Shown here in pieces: positions 17,203 through 26,500 of a stretch of DNA of 35,027 nt. A program made the translations under genes and the position numbers. The notes below the pieces were generated by a model. The model made no database searches. It was given only the letters and a program-made list of their open reading frames with translations, and was not told the origin of the DNA. The stretch is from JBCCTX01 sp964468435 (GTDB lineage Bacteria; Bacteroidota; Bacteroidia; J057), in assembly GCA_964468435.1 (NCBI GenBank), contig CAYXVE010000050.1, positions 1 to 35,027 of the forward strand, given 5' to 3'. Position 1 is the first letter of the stretch; each line of letters opens with the position of its first letter.

Positions 17203-17320
17203 CCAGTAGGGTGGGGGGTTGTGAAAAAAATGATCAATCAGATGAAGTCCTTTAGGCTGGCAATTTGACTCATCCCCAACATTTTTAAAAATATACATCC
17301 TATAGTCTTCTTATTTACCA

Positions 17321-18361
17321 TCATGCTCTGGCCCTAAGGGAAGAATCCCTTACAATCAATTCAGTATCCAGAATGACAGTCTGGTAGGCAGGTGTAAGTC
17401 CCTGTTTGGTAACAGCAATTTCATTGAGGAGGATTTCTGTTGCTTTTTTGCCCATTTCAAAACCAGGCTGAGCGACTGAGCTCAACGGGGGATCAACAAC
17501 AGTTGACATATACCAGTCATTGAACCCGACCACCCCCATATCTTCAGGTATGTTGTATCCCTGAGATTTCAACCCTTTCATAACACCCAACGCTACAATA
17601 TCTGTTACTGCAAAAATAGCATCCAGGTTGTACTTATTCATGGCCAGCATTTTCCCCAGATGTACAGCAAAATCAAAGGTCAGAGCCTCACCATCTATGA
17701 TCATCAAATCATTGACTGGTAAATGATGTTTTTTCATGGCATCGAGATATCCCTGAAGACGATTTTTGGAATTGCTGGCGACCATCGGCCCCCGGATGTG
17801 AGCAATGCGTGTGTAGCCCTGCTCGATAAGATGCTCAACAGCATAGAAAGCCCCCTGGTAGTCATTGAATACTATTCTGGATGTTTCTTGAATCTCTTCG
17901 CAGATTTTATCAAAAAATACTAGCGGGATTCCCGAATGCTTAAATTCCATGAAATGATCGTATTGTACGGTCTCATGTGCTAATGAGACCATTAGGCCAT
18001 CAACTCTGCTAGTTAGCAGAGCTTTAGCATCAGTTACTTCCTTTTCATAGGATTCGTCCGACTGGCAGATCATGACCCTGTATCCCGAGTCATAGGCTAC
18101 CTCCATGATTCCCTTGATCACAGTCGAGAAAAAATGATTCACAATTTCCGGAATAATCACACCAATGATCCGGGTTTCTTGCTTGCGAAGACTAGCTGCA
18201 ATGCTGTTGGGATAGTAATTTCTGGCGGCTGCCAGATCCAATACCCTTCTTTTGGTCGCTTTACTGATATCTGGATAATCTTTTAGGGCCCTTGAGACGG
18301 TCGCCGTACTAATCCCCAACTCCCTGGCCAGGTCTGCCAGCGTTACTTGATGCTTCCCCAT
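17321..18361 (-). CDS. LacI/GalR-family transcriptional regulator
   Basis: DNA-binding repressor or activator responding to a sugar ligand. Residues 6-50 form the LacI helix-turn-helix and hinge (VTLADLARELGISTATVSRA, then NYYPNSIAASLR). The rest is a periplasmic-binding-protein-like sensor domain with IIGVIIPEIVNHFF, DGLMVSLAHE and VGFNDWYMSTVVDPPLSSVAQP, giving 346 residues, a standard length. The hinge Leu typical of CG-centred minor-groove binding is present in AASLRK. The gene is transcribed divergently from susC. A 50-bp perfect palindrome with LacI-like CG-centred sites lies 62 bp upstream of its ATG, which suggests autoregulation and control of the susCD genes, and perhaps of the alpha-glucosidase. 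The effector is probably a glucoside-derived sugar; this is inference from context. Confidence 0.93.
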   Translation of the reverse strand: MGKHQVTLADLARELGISTATVSRALKDYPDISKATKRRVLDLAAARNYYPNSIAASLRKQETRIIGVIIPEIVNHFFSTVIKGIMEVAYDSGYRVMICQSDESYEKEVTDAKALLTSRVDGLMVSLAHETVQYDHFMEFKHSGIPLVFFDKICEEIQETSRIVFNDYQGAFYAVEHLIEQGYTRIAHIRGPMVASNSKNRLQGYLDAMKKHHLPVNDLMIIDGEALTFDFAVHLGKMLAMNKYNLDAIFAVTDIVALGVMKGLKSQGYNIPEDMGVVGFNDWYMSTVVDPPLSSVAQPGFEMGKKATEILLNEIAVTKQGLTPAYQTVILDTELIVRDSSLRARA

Positions 18362-18423
18362 ATCTAATACCTTTAGGTGAGCTTTTGGTTAATGATTCCT
18401 TACTGTTAATTTAAAAAAAAATA

Positions 18424-18473
18424 TTCACACGAAAACGTTTACGTAATCGATTACGTAAACGTTTTCGTGTGAA
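18424..18473. promoter_or_regulatory. 50-bp perfect palindrome, likely multiple LacI-family operator
   Basis: The arms 18424-18448 and 18449-18473 are exact reverse complements with no loop, centred on TAATCGATTA. CpG steps fall at 18430, 18436, 18442, 18448, 18454, 18460 and 18466, exactly every 6 bp. Three sites resemble LacI-family operators: around AAACGTTT (centre 18436/37), TAATCGATTA (18448/49) and AAACGTTT (18460/61), spaced 12 bp apart. It sits in the lacI/susC divergent spacer, 62 bp before the regulator's ATG. Binding by this LacI protein is inferred from family and position. Confidence 0.8.
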
Positions 18474-18821
18474 AACACTGATAGTCAAACTTATATGCCT
18501 TGTTTTTTTATGAAAAAAAATCAAAATTTGATATATAATACATTGTTTTATGTTGAACATTCGTTAACTAACATTCATCAATTTTTTAAAATAATTTAAT
18601 CAATCTATCAGCCTTTTTTAGAGTTGCTAAGCGATTTGATGAAATTTTGAGAAATTGTGAAAGTCAGAGCTGCTACTACTGCCAAAACACTTTCGCTGCA
18701 AATACAAGGGTACTATATCACCTTCTGCTTTAAATCTATGTTTGCATAGTAGTTGATCAGGCTTGAGCATGACTCAGAGTTTGACTGTAACCAAGTTTTT
18801 TTAAATATCTACTAATTGCAT
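18474..18821. other. AT-rich leader region upstream of susC
   Basis: About 350 bp with no supported ORF. It is strongly AT-rich near 18500-18600 (including TATATAATACATTG), then carries the candidate -7 element at 18737-18744. No RNA family was recognised. The long distance between the palindrome and susC leaves room for a second promoter or a long 5' leader. Confidence 0.4.
18737..18744 (+). promoter_or_regulatory. Candidate Bacteroidota -7 element (TATGTTTG) for susC
   Basis: TATGTTTG matches TAnnTTTG exactly and would give a leader of about 70 nt before the susC ATG at 18822. No clear TTTG -33 box is seen 19-21 bp upstream, so support is partial. Confidence 0.35.
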
Positions 18822-21758
18822 ATGAAACTGAACTACTATTACAAACAGGTGATCCAAAAGACGCTACTCGGGTTTGTGTTTGTGTGTCTACTAACAACAC
18901 TCGGGTTGGCGCAGCGTACGGTGACAGGAACTGTTACCAACGCGGAGGATAACACTCCGATTCCTGGAGCGGCAGTTTTGATTAAAGGCACTACGACAGG
19001 TGCTTACACAGATGGAGAGGGAAACTACTCCGTCAGTGTTCCTGATCAGGCATCAGCGCTGGTCTTTTCCTACTACGGATTTTCTACCCAGGAATTAGAA
19101 GTTGGAGACCAGACTGAGATCAATGTTAGATTGGAGTCCAGCGTCGGTACGCTGGATGAAGTCATCGTAACAGGTTACACCACGCAGCGCGAAGCGGAGA
19201 AATCCAGTGCGATTGTGAGCGTAAGAGCTGAAGACTTCAATCAGGGTAATGTAAATGACCCTGCACAGTTGATCCAGGGTAAAGTAGCTGGTGTGGCAAT
19301 CTCCCGTCCTGGTAGTAATCCCAACCAGGGATTCAACATCCGTTTGAGAGGGCTTTCCACCATTGGAGCCAACGCTTCTCCCTTAATTATCATTGATGGA
19401 GTATTGAATGCTGATTTTAGTGCTGTTGATCCTAATGATATCGCAGATATTACAATTCTTAAGGATGCATCTGCTGCTGCCATTTATGGTACACAGGCTG
19501 CAGCAGGGGTAGTAATCGTAACTACCAAGAAAGGAGTTCCCGGAAGTACACAGGTGGACTACAACGGTTTTGTCACGTTTGAATACGTGGACAGATCTAC
19601 TGAGGTACTGAACCGTGATGAATTTTTGTCTTTTCCTGGAACACAAGACTTTGGTTCTGATACAGAGTGGTTTAAAGAGATTACCCGTACGGGTGTAACC
19701 CATGTACATAACCTTTCGCTTTCGGGAGGTACGAATAAGACTACCTATCGCGCATCTGTGAACTTCCGCGATATACAGGGAATCGCCAAGAAAACAGGAT
19801 TTGAGCGTATAAACGGAAGATTAAACCTCCAGCAGAAGGCCCTAAACGATCGCCTGACTGTTAACCTGAATTTTACATCTACCGTTCAGGATTCTGAGTT
19901 TGGAAATGATGGAGCTTTCAGATATGCTACCATTTACAATCCCACGGCTCCTGTGCGTAGTGATGCACCTGAGTTTGAACGTTGGGGAGGATACTTCCAA
20001 CAGGATTTATTCGATTTCCTTAATCCTGTAGCATTGCTTGAGCAAAATGAGAATGAAGGAAAAACCAGTACAATACTGGGAAGTGTAGACGCTAGACTGG
20101 ATATTATTGATGGATTATTTGCTGGCGTGAAATACTCACAACAGCGCGAAAGCTTCCTGGGAGGAACATACACTAGTAAGCAAAGTAGAGGAACGGGTGC
20201 TGACCGTAATGGTCTTGCTTCCAGAAGAAACGATCAGCAATTCCAGCAATTATTTGAAACTACCCTGGGTTATGAGAAAGACTATGATAATTGGGATTTA
20301 GGTGTCATCATAGGATATTCTTATCAGGATTTTTCCAATGAAGGATTCGGTGCAAACGGAGGTGATTTCTTGACAGACGCCTTCCTGTTCAACAACCTGA
20401 ACAGTGCCGCAGACTTTGACAATGGTTTGGGTAATGTATTCAGTTATAAGAATAACAACAAACTGATCGCAGGTTTTGGACGAGTAGAACTAAATTTTAG
20501 TGATACTTATTATTTGTCTGCAGTAGTCAGACAGGAAGGATCTACCCGCTTTGGTGAAGATAATAAGTGGGGTACTTTCCCCGGATTCAGTGGTGCAGTT
20601 ACCTTGAGTAATCTTTTTGAGGTTCCTGGCGTTGACTTCCTGAAAATTCGTGGGGGCTTTGGAGTGACAGGTGCGCAACCTGGAGAGAGTTATTTGTCTT
20701 TGGAGACGCTACAGCCTAGCGGTAACTTCTTCTTCAATGGAGCTTTTACTGTTGCTTATGGTCCAAACCTGAATGCAAATCCCAATCTCGGATGGGAAGA
20801 AAAACGGGATGTGAGTATAGGACTGGATTTCAATTTACTGAACTACCGCCTGAATGGTAGTCTGGACTATTATAATACCCTGACAGTGGATGCTATCCTT
20901 CCATTGGCTGTACCTGTGCCACCCAACCTTGCTCCTACTACCTTTACCAACATCGGTGAGATCAGCCAATCTGGATTCGAGATGTCGCTTGGATATGAGA
21001 TCTTTGATAAGCCCAACTTCTCATGGGAAAGCAATATAGCATTTACATACTTCATCGAAAATACGCTGGATGTATTCAATGGAGAAGGTACTATATTTAG
21101 AAACAACCTGGGATCTCCGGGTCAGAACGGTACACCACTCATCCTGGTCGAAGAGGGTGCGCCTATTGGACAGCTTTATGGACTGGTATTCGAAGGAATT
21201 TCAGAAGATGGAAGTTGGATTCACGCTGATACAGACGGTGATGGAAATCCTGGAGAGGATGAAGATCGCCAGGTGATCGGTCAGGGACTTCCCGATGTAA
21301 ACCTGGGCTGGAACAACTCGTTCCGTTTCGGTAATTTTGATTTCAATTTCTTCCTACGTGGGGTCTTTGGACACGACTTGATCAATACTTTCCGCGCCTT
21401 CTACGAAGCACCATCGTCTATGACTACTTATAATGCTCCTGTTACGGTAAAAGATGTTCGTAATCTTACTGATGCTCCGAAGTTTTCCAGCTATCATGTA
21501 GAGGATGGAGACTTCGTAACACTGGATAATGCAACTTTGGGTTATACCATTCCCATCAACAACGATCAGTGGGTTAAGAAGGCTCGTGTATATGTATCTG
21601 GACAGAACCTGTTTACTATTACTGATTACAATGGTGTTGATCCAGATGTACGATATACAGATGGTATCCCAGGCGACCTGCTTTCTCCTGGTATCGACCG
21701 TCGTAATACGTACTTCCGTGCGGCAGGTATAACAATCGGTGCTAATCTAAGTTTTTAA
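18822..21758 (+). CDS. SusC/RagA-family TonB-linked outer-membrane transporter
   Basis: Outer-membrane beta-barrel that imports oligosaccharides using TonB-derived energy, with SusD as the lid. The frame extends to a TTG at 18816, but the ATG at 18822 is the better start (MKLNYYYKQV), giving 978 residues. A signal peptide ends near LGLAQ. It is followed by a carboxypeptidase-D regulatory-like domain (about 30-110, TVTGTVTNAEDNTPIPGAAV), the TonB-box region (LDEVIVTGYTTQ) and the plug (about 115-240, LIIIDGVL and ILKDASAAAIYG). The rest is the barrel, ending in an aromatic strand GITIGANLSF. All SusC hallmarks are present. The SusD gene follows after 32 bp. Regulation by the divergent LacI is likely. 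Neighbouring GH13 suggests an alpha-glucan or its oligosaccharides as substrate. Confidence 0.96.
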   Translation: MKLNYYYKQVIQKTLLGFVFVCLLTTLGLAQRTVTGTVTNAEDNTPIPGAAVLIKGTTTGAYTDGEGNYSVSVPDQASALVFSYYGFSTQELEVGDQTEINVRLESSVGTLDEVIVTGYTTQREAEKSSAIVSVRAEDFNQGNVNDPAQLIQGKVAGVAISRPGSNPNQGFNIRLRGLSTIGANASPLIIIDGVLNADFSAVDPNDIADITILKDASAAAIYGTQAAAGVVIVTTKKGVPGSTQVDYNGFVTFEYVDRSTEVLNRDEFLSFPGTQDFGSDTEWFKEITRTGVTHVHNLSLSGGTNKTTYRASVNFRDIQGIAKKTGFERINGRLNLQQKALNDRLTVNLNFTSTVQDSEFGNDGAFRYATIYNPTAPVRSDAPEFERWGGYFQQDLFDFLNPVALLEQNENEGKTSTILGSVDARLDIIDGLFAGVKYSQQRESFLGGTYTSKQSRGTGADRNGLASRRNDQQFQQLFETTLGYEKDYDNWDLGVIIGYSYQDFSNEGFGANGGDFLTDAFLFNNLNSAADFDNGLGNVFSYKNNNKLIAGFGRVELNFSDTYYLSAVVRQEGSTRFGEDNKWGTFPGFSGAVTLSNLFEVPGVDFLKIRGGFGVTGAQPGESYLSLETLQPSGNFFFNGAFTVAYGPNLNANPNLGWEEKRDVSIGLDFNLLNYRLNGSLDYYNTLTVDAILPLAVPVPPNLAPTTFTNIGEISQSGFEMSLGYEIFDKPNFSWESNIAFTYFIENTLDVFNGEGTIFRNNLGSPGQNGTPLILVEEGAPIGQLYGLVFEGISEDGSWIHADTDGDGNPGEDEDRQVIGQGLPDVNLGWNNSFRFGNFDFNFFLRGVFGHDLINTFRAFYEAPSSMTTYNAPVTVKDVRNLTDAPKFSSYHVEDGDFVTLDNATLGYTIPINNDQWVKKARVYVSGQNLFTITDYNGVDPDVRYTDGIPGDLLSPGIDRRNTYFRAAGITIGANLSF

Positions 21759-21790
21759 TTTATTAACCAACTACTATAATAATATCTACT

Positions 21791-23317
21791 ATGCAAAGAT
21801 TATTTTCATATGGAAAGATGCTTTTTTTGAGCCTTTTCACTATAGGAATGTATAATTCTTGTACAGATCTGGATGAAGAGGTATTTGACCGTGTCACCAC
21901 AGACAATTTCTTCCAATCTGACGAAGAATTTATTTCTGCCCTCGGAGGTGCTTATTCAGCCCTCGGTAGTAACTGGGGAGGACACAACGGAACCTGGTCT
22001 ACGCAGGAAGTGAGTACTGATGAATTCATAGTGCCTCAGCGTGGTCAGGATTGGTTTGATGGAGGTATTTGGCTTAGATGCCATCGCCATGAATGGACAC
22101 CTACTGAACCCTGGTTGAACAACTCCTGGAACAGCCTTTTCGGTGGAGTCAACTCCTGTAATCGCGTAATCGATCAGTTCACTGCGTTGAATGTAGAAGG
22201 CTCCGATGCCTTTATAGCCGAGCTGAAAGTGCTACGTGCATTATTTTATATCCAGCTGATGGATATTTTCGGCAATGTGCCTATCGTGACGAGCTTCGAC
22301 GTTACAGAGCCACCTACAAATAGCTCCCGTACGGATGTATTTAACTTCATCGAAGGCGACATCCTTGCCAATATCAACTTACTCACAGAGCAGAATGGAG
22401 GAGCTGCCTACGGCCGTATCAATAAGTGGACAGCACATGCTATGTTGGCCAAGCTATATCTCAATGCTGAGGTATATACGGGTACACCCAGATGGAATGA
22501 CGCGATTACTCAGGCTGATGCTGTCATTAACTCTGGTAATTTCGCGTTGGAGTCCAACTACTTTGCTAACTTCAGTGCTACTAATGATAATTCATCTGAA
22601 AACATTTTTGTTAAGGTATATGATCGCGTGTTTGCAGGTGGATTTAACATTCCTGCGATGACCCTGCACTACAATAGTCAGTTTACATTCGATCTGACTT
22701 TCCAGCCCTGGAATGGATACTGTTCACTGCAAGAGTTTTATAACTCTTACTCAGACGATGATGTGCGTAAAGCTAGCTTCCTGGAAGGACCTCAGTTTGC
22801 TTCCGATGGTTCCCGTATCATCGATAACGGTGCTGAGGAAGCGGATCCCGATGGACCTCCATTGACGTTCACCCCCCAAATCAATGAGCATTTTCCAGGT
22901 GCACTTCGCCAGGCAGGTGTACGTTCTGCCAAGTTCGAGTACGTGTCCAGTGCTACAGAGAATCTAGACAACGATTTTCCCATCTACCGCTATGCAGATA
23001 TTCTCCTCTCTAAGGCAGAAGCGCTTATGCGCCTGAATGGTGAAGGAGACGCTGAAGCGCTTGCGCTGATCAATCAAGTACATGAGCGTGCAGGTCTCGA
23101 TCCTTATGATATCATTACCTTTGATGAATTATTAGCTGAAAGAGGACGGGAAATGTTCATGGAAGCTGTACGTCGTCAAGATCTGATCCGCTTCGGTGTG
23201 TGGGGTGATCCCTGGGAGTTTAAGCCCGCTTCTGATGCGGAAGTAAGAAAGCTATTCCCCATACCTACTCCTCAGTTGGATGCTAATAAGAGCCTGGTTC
23301 AAAATCCTGGCTACTAA
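21791..23317 (+). CDS. SusD/RagB-family nutrient-binding outer-membrane lipoprotein
   Basis: Surface glycan-binding lipoprotein that caps the SusC barrel. The 508 residues start with a lipoprotein signal ending at GMYNSC (Cys24), then TDLDEEVFDRVTTDNFF, the typical SusD opening. The N-terminal SusD-like domain contains NSLFGGVNSCNRVIDQ and AELKVLRALFYIQLMDIFGNVPIVT. The C-terminal RagB/SusD domain contains DFPIYRYADILLSKAEALMRL, ALINQVHERAGL and LLAERGREMFMEAVRRQDLIRFG, ending LFPIPTPQLDANKSLVQNPGY. This closing pattern is diagnostic for the family. It is 32 bp after susC and ends 107 bp before a strong hairpin terminator, so susC-susD form a two-gene transcript. Confidence 0.96.
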   Translation: MQRLFSYGKMLFLSLFTIGMYNSCTDLDEEVFDRVTTDNFFQSDEEFISALGGAYSALGSNWGGHNGTWSTQEVSTDEFIVPQRGQDWFDGGIWLRCHRHEWTPTEPWLNNSWNSLFGGVNSCNRVIDQFTALNVEGSDAFIAELKVLRALFYIQLMDIFGNVPIVTSFDVTEPPTNSSRTDVFNFIEGDILANINLLTEQNGGAAYGRINKWTAHAMLAKLYLNAEVYTGTPRWNDAITQADAVINSGNFALESNYFANFSATNDNSSENIFVKVYDRVFAGGFNIPAMTLHYNSQFTFDLTFQPWNGYCSLQEFYNSYSDDDVRKASFLEGPQFASDGSRIIDNGAEEADPDGPPLTFTPQINEHFPGALRQAGVRSAKFEYVSSATENLDNDFPIYRYADILLSKAEALMRLNGEGDAEALALINQVHERAGLDPYDIITFDELLAERGREMFMEAVRRQDLIRFGVWGDPWEFKPASDAEVRKLFPIPTPQLDANKSLVQNPGY

Positions 23318-23423
23318 TACATAAAAAGTTATTCACTTGAGATCGATTACTTTGGGGTGTTAGACTGATGGCTCGTCAACAAATTGATCTTAAATGATAA
23401 AAATAAACTGTAAATACATCGAA

Positions 23424-23456
23424 AAGAAAGCAAGTAACCCCGTTACTTGCTTTCTT
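23424..23456 (+). terminator. 15-bp perfect hairpin after susD
   Basis: Arms 23424-23438 and 23442-23456 pair perfectly around a CCC loop (GCAAGTAAC with GTTACTTGC at the apex), 107 bp after the susD stop. The right arm ends in T-rich sequence, with TTGTT following. It is the likely intrinsic terminator of susCD. Confidence 0.75.
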
Positions 23457-23467
23457 GTTAAGACAAA

Positions 23468-23489
23468 TTCTTTATTTAGAAATAAAGAA
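23468..23489. repeat. 10-bp AT-rich hairpin
   Basis: TTCTTTATTT (23468-23477) pairs perfectly with AAATAAAGAA (23480-23489) over a 2-nt loop. It follows the susCD terminator by 11 nt and precedes a TAATTTTG element. It may be a secondary terminator or part of the next promoter. Confidence 0.5.
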
Positions 23490-23493
23490 AATT

Positions 23494-23501
23494 TAATTTT
23501 G
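23494..23501 (+). promoter_or_regulatory. Candidate -7 element (TAATTTTG) for the FG-GAP operon
   Basis: An exact TAnnTTTG match 52 bp before the ATG at 23553. Transcription would start within or just before the hairpin at 23504-23533. No clear -33 TTTG is seen at 19-21 bp spacing. Confidence 0.35.
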
Positions 23502-23503
23502 TA

Positions 23504-23533
23504 GGTATAGACGCAATTCATTGCGTCTATACC
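23504..23533. repeat. 13-bp palindromic hairpin in the leader of the FG-GAP operon
   Basis: GGTATAGACGCAA (23504-23516) and TTGCGTCTATACC (23521-23533) pair perfectly around TTCA, ending 19 bp before the start codon. Palindromes with an AGACGCAAT/TTGCGTCT core are, from memory, dispersed repeats in other bacteria, including cyanobacteria. It may be a REP-like element, or a 5'-leader structure affecting translation. Confidence 0.65.
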
Positions 23534-23552
23534 AAATCAAATCAACAGGATT

Positions 23553-26500
23553 ATGTGCAGGAAAGGATATGTACTAGTTGCAATGATCGTATGGATAGCA
23601 GGGTGCACCTCAGATCAGATCACTTCTGATACTTTATTCACTACCATGCCGGCTTCATATACTGGAATTGATTTTGTCAATGAATTATCTTACAACAAAG
23701 AATTCAACATCTATACCTATCGGAACTTCTATAATGGTGGTGGAGTTGCATTGGGCGATGTAAACAATGATAGCCTGCTAGATATATACTTCTGTGGAAA
23801 TATGAAGACTGGTCGGCTATATATCAATAAAGGTGATTTCAGGTTTGAAGATGTTACGGAGGAGGCGGGACTTATTCGGGAAGGTGTATGGGTTACAGGT
23901 GCTAGCTTTGCAGACATTAATGGAGATGGATTTATGGACTTATACCTTTGCAAATCGGGTAAGCCTAGCGGAGAAAACAGATACAATGAGCTGTTTATCA
24001 ATCAGGGGACTAAAGAGAACGAAGACGGTATCAGTTATCCTACCTTTTCCGAGGAAGCACATAAATATGGAATTGCAGACATGGGGTTTTCTACCCATGC
24101 TGCATTTTTTGACTATGACAAAGATGGAGACTTGGATTGCTACTTATTGAATAATTCCTTCAGACCGATTGGAAGTTTTGATTTGAGGAAAAATCAGCGT
24201 TATGAACGGGATACCCTGGGAGGAAATAAGCTATACCGGAATGATGGAGGTAAATATGTGGATGTTAGTGAAGAAGCGGGGATTTATGGAAGTATAATCG
24301 GTTTCGGTCTTGGGGTATCTGTGGCTGATATCAACCGAGATGGCTGGCAGGACATCTATGTATCCAATGACTTTTTCGAACGTGATTACCTCTATCTCAA
24401 CAATCAAGATGGAACCTTCTCTGAATCGCTGGAGCAACAGATCCAGGAACTTAGTGGTGCATCCATGGGAGCCGACATTGCCGATGTCAACAATGATGGA
24501 TATCCCGAGATATTCGTTACCGACATGCTGCCGGAAGATGATGCACGCATGAAGACCAAGACGACCTTTGAAAACTGGGACAAGTATCAGGCCAATGTGA
24601 TGAATGGCTACTACCGTCAGTTTACCCGCAATGTACTTCAACTCAATCGTGGTCCTGCTCCTTTCAAGGTCTCATCCTCATACCATGACAAATTATATCC
24701 AGATCAGGAACTGAATAATCCTCAGGGAGTATTATTTAGCGAAATTGGCCGTTTGGCTGGTACCTATGCAACTGACTGGAGTTGGGGAGCATTGATCATG
24801 GATCTGGATAATGATGGTTGGAAGGATATACTCGTAGCCAATGGTATCGTACAGGATCTTACAGATCAAGACTATATCAACTTCATTGCCGATCCAAGAA
24901 CCGTTCGGAAGATCATCACCAAAGACAGTGTCAACTTCAAACAGTTGATCGATGTCATTCCCTCCAATCCCCTTCCTAACTACGCCTTTCACAACAATGG
25001 TGGCACAACAGGTGTGCCGATGTTTACCAACAGAGCTGAAGAGTGGGGGCTAGGTGAACCTAGCTTCTCGAATGGTGCAGCCTATGGCGACCTCGACAAT
25101 GATGGAGATCTGGATCTAGTCATCAATAACACCAATATGATCCCTTTTGTCTACCGTAGTGAGGTAGACAATATGCTCCCGGAGCATCACTATCTCAAAT
25201 TTCATCTGATAGGAGAGGGGATGAATACATTTTCCCTGGGATCACAGATTACGCTGATCCACAACGGCAGGAAGTACTTCCAAGAGCAGATGCCTATGCG
25301 CGGATTTGAATCCACCATGGATTATCGCCCTAACTTTGGCCTCGGGAAAATCTCAATGGTGGATACCGTGCTGGTAGAATGGCCCGATGGAAGCGTAACA
25401 ATCATGACAGATGTTCCAGCCGACCAGACACTTAAGCTATATCAAAGAGATGCTCAGCAAAAGCCCGTACTGGAAGTACTCGATCAGGAAAAGGCAAATC
25501 AAACATTGTTTAATGAGATTACTTCCTTTTTGGGAATTGATTATACACATAAGGAAAACCGTTTTACAGATTTTGACCGCGATCGCTTGATCTATCATAT
25601 GCTTTCCAATGAAGGCCCTAAGATGTGTAAAGGAGATGTGAACGAAGATGGCCTTGAGGATTTTTATATTGGTGGAGCCAAAGATGCTGCTGGTGCCTTG
25701 TTCATACAGCTTCCCAATGGTAAGTTTCGCACTACTAATCAACAGTTATTCGAACAGGATAAATTATCGGAGGATACGGATTGCGAGTTCTTGGATGTAG
25801 ATGGAGACGGTGATGAAGATCTGTATGTAGCCAGTGGAGGAAATGAATACCCTACCAGTTCTAGTGCCCTGATCGACAGATTGTACTTTAACGATGGACG
25901 AGGTAATTTTTCCAAATCCAAACAGATCCTCCCTGCTGGCAAATTTGAAAGTTCATCCTGTGTTCATCCCGCCGATTATGATCAGGATGGAGATATGGAT
26001 ATTTTCGTGGGAATACGATTGAGACCCTTTTACTACGGATTTCCTGTAAATGGTTACGTATTGGAAAATGATGGGAAAGGGCAGTTCAAAAATGTTACCA
26101 GTCAGATAGCTCCTGGATTGGACGAGCTGGGCATGATCACTGATGTACGTTGGGAGGATTATGACAATGATGGCGATCCCGACCTGATTATCAGTGGGGA
26201 ATGGATGCCCGTAAATATTTTTGAAAACCAAGAAGGTACTCTATTGGATGTCACAGAGCAGGTTGGTCTTGCCGGAACCACAGGATTCTGGAACTGTATT
26301 ATGTCAGGCGATTTCAATGAAGATGGATTTGTAGACTTTATTGCAGGTAACCATGGTATGAATACGCGCTTTAAATCGCAGAAAGACAGACCCGTTTCCA
26401 TGTATATCAATGATTTTGATAACAATGGACGTGCTGAACAAATTTTAAGTGTTTACAATGGGGAAGAGTCATATCCTCTGGCGTTGCGTCACGACTTGAT

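Noticed and set aside
23342..23350. Second LacI operator half-site (ATCGATTAC) after susD
   Set aside because: It matches half of the central palindrome site but has no symmetric partner and lies upstream of a terminator; chance is likely.
24231..24641. 136-codon antisense frame within the FG-GAP gene
   Set aside because: It is a by-product of the repetitive Asp/Asn/Gly codons on the other strand.
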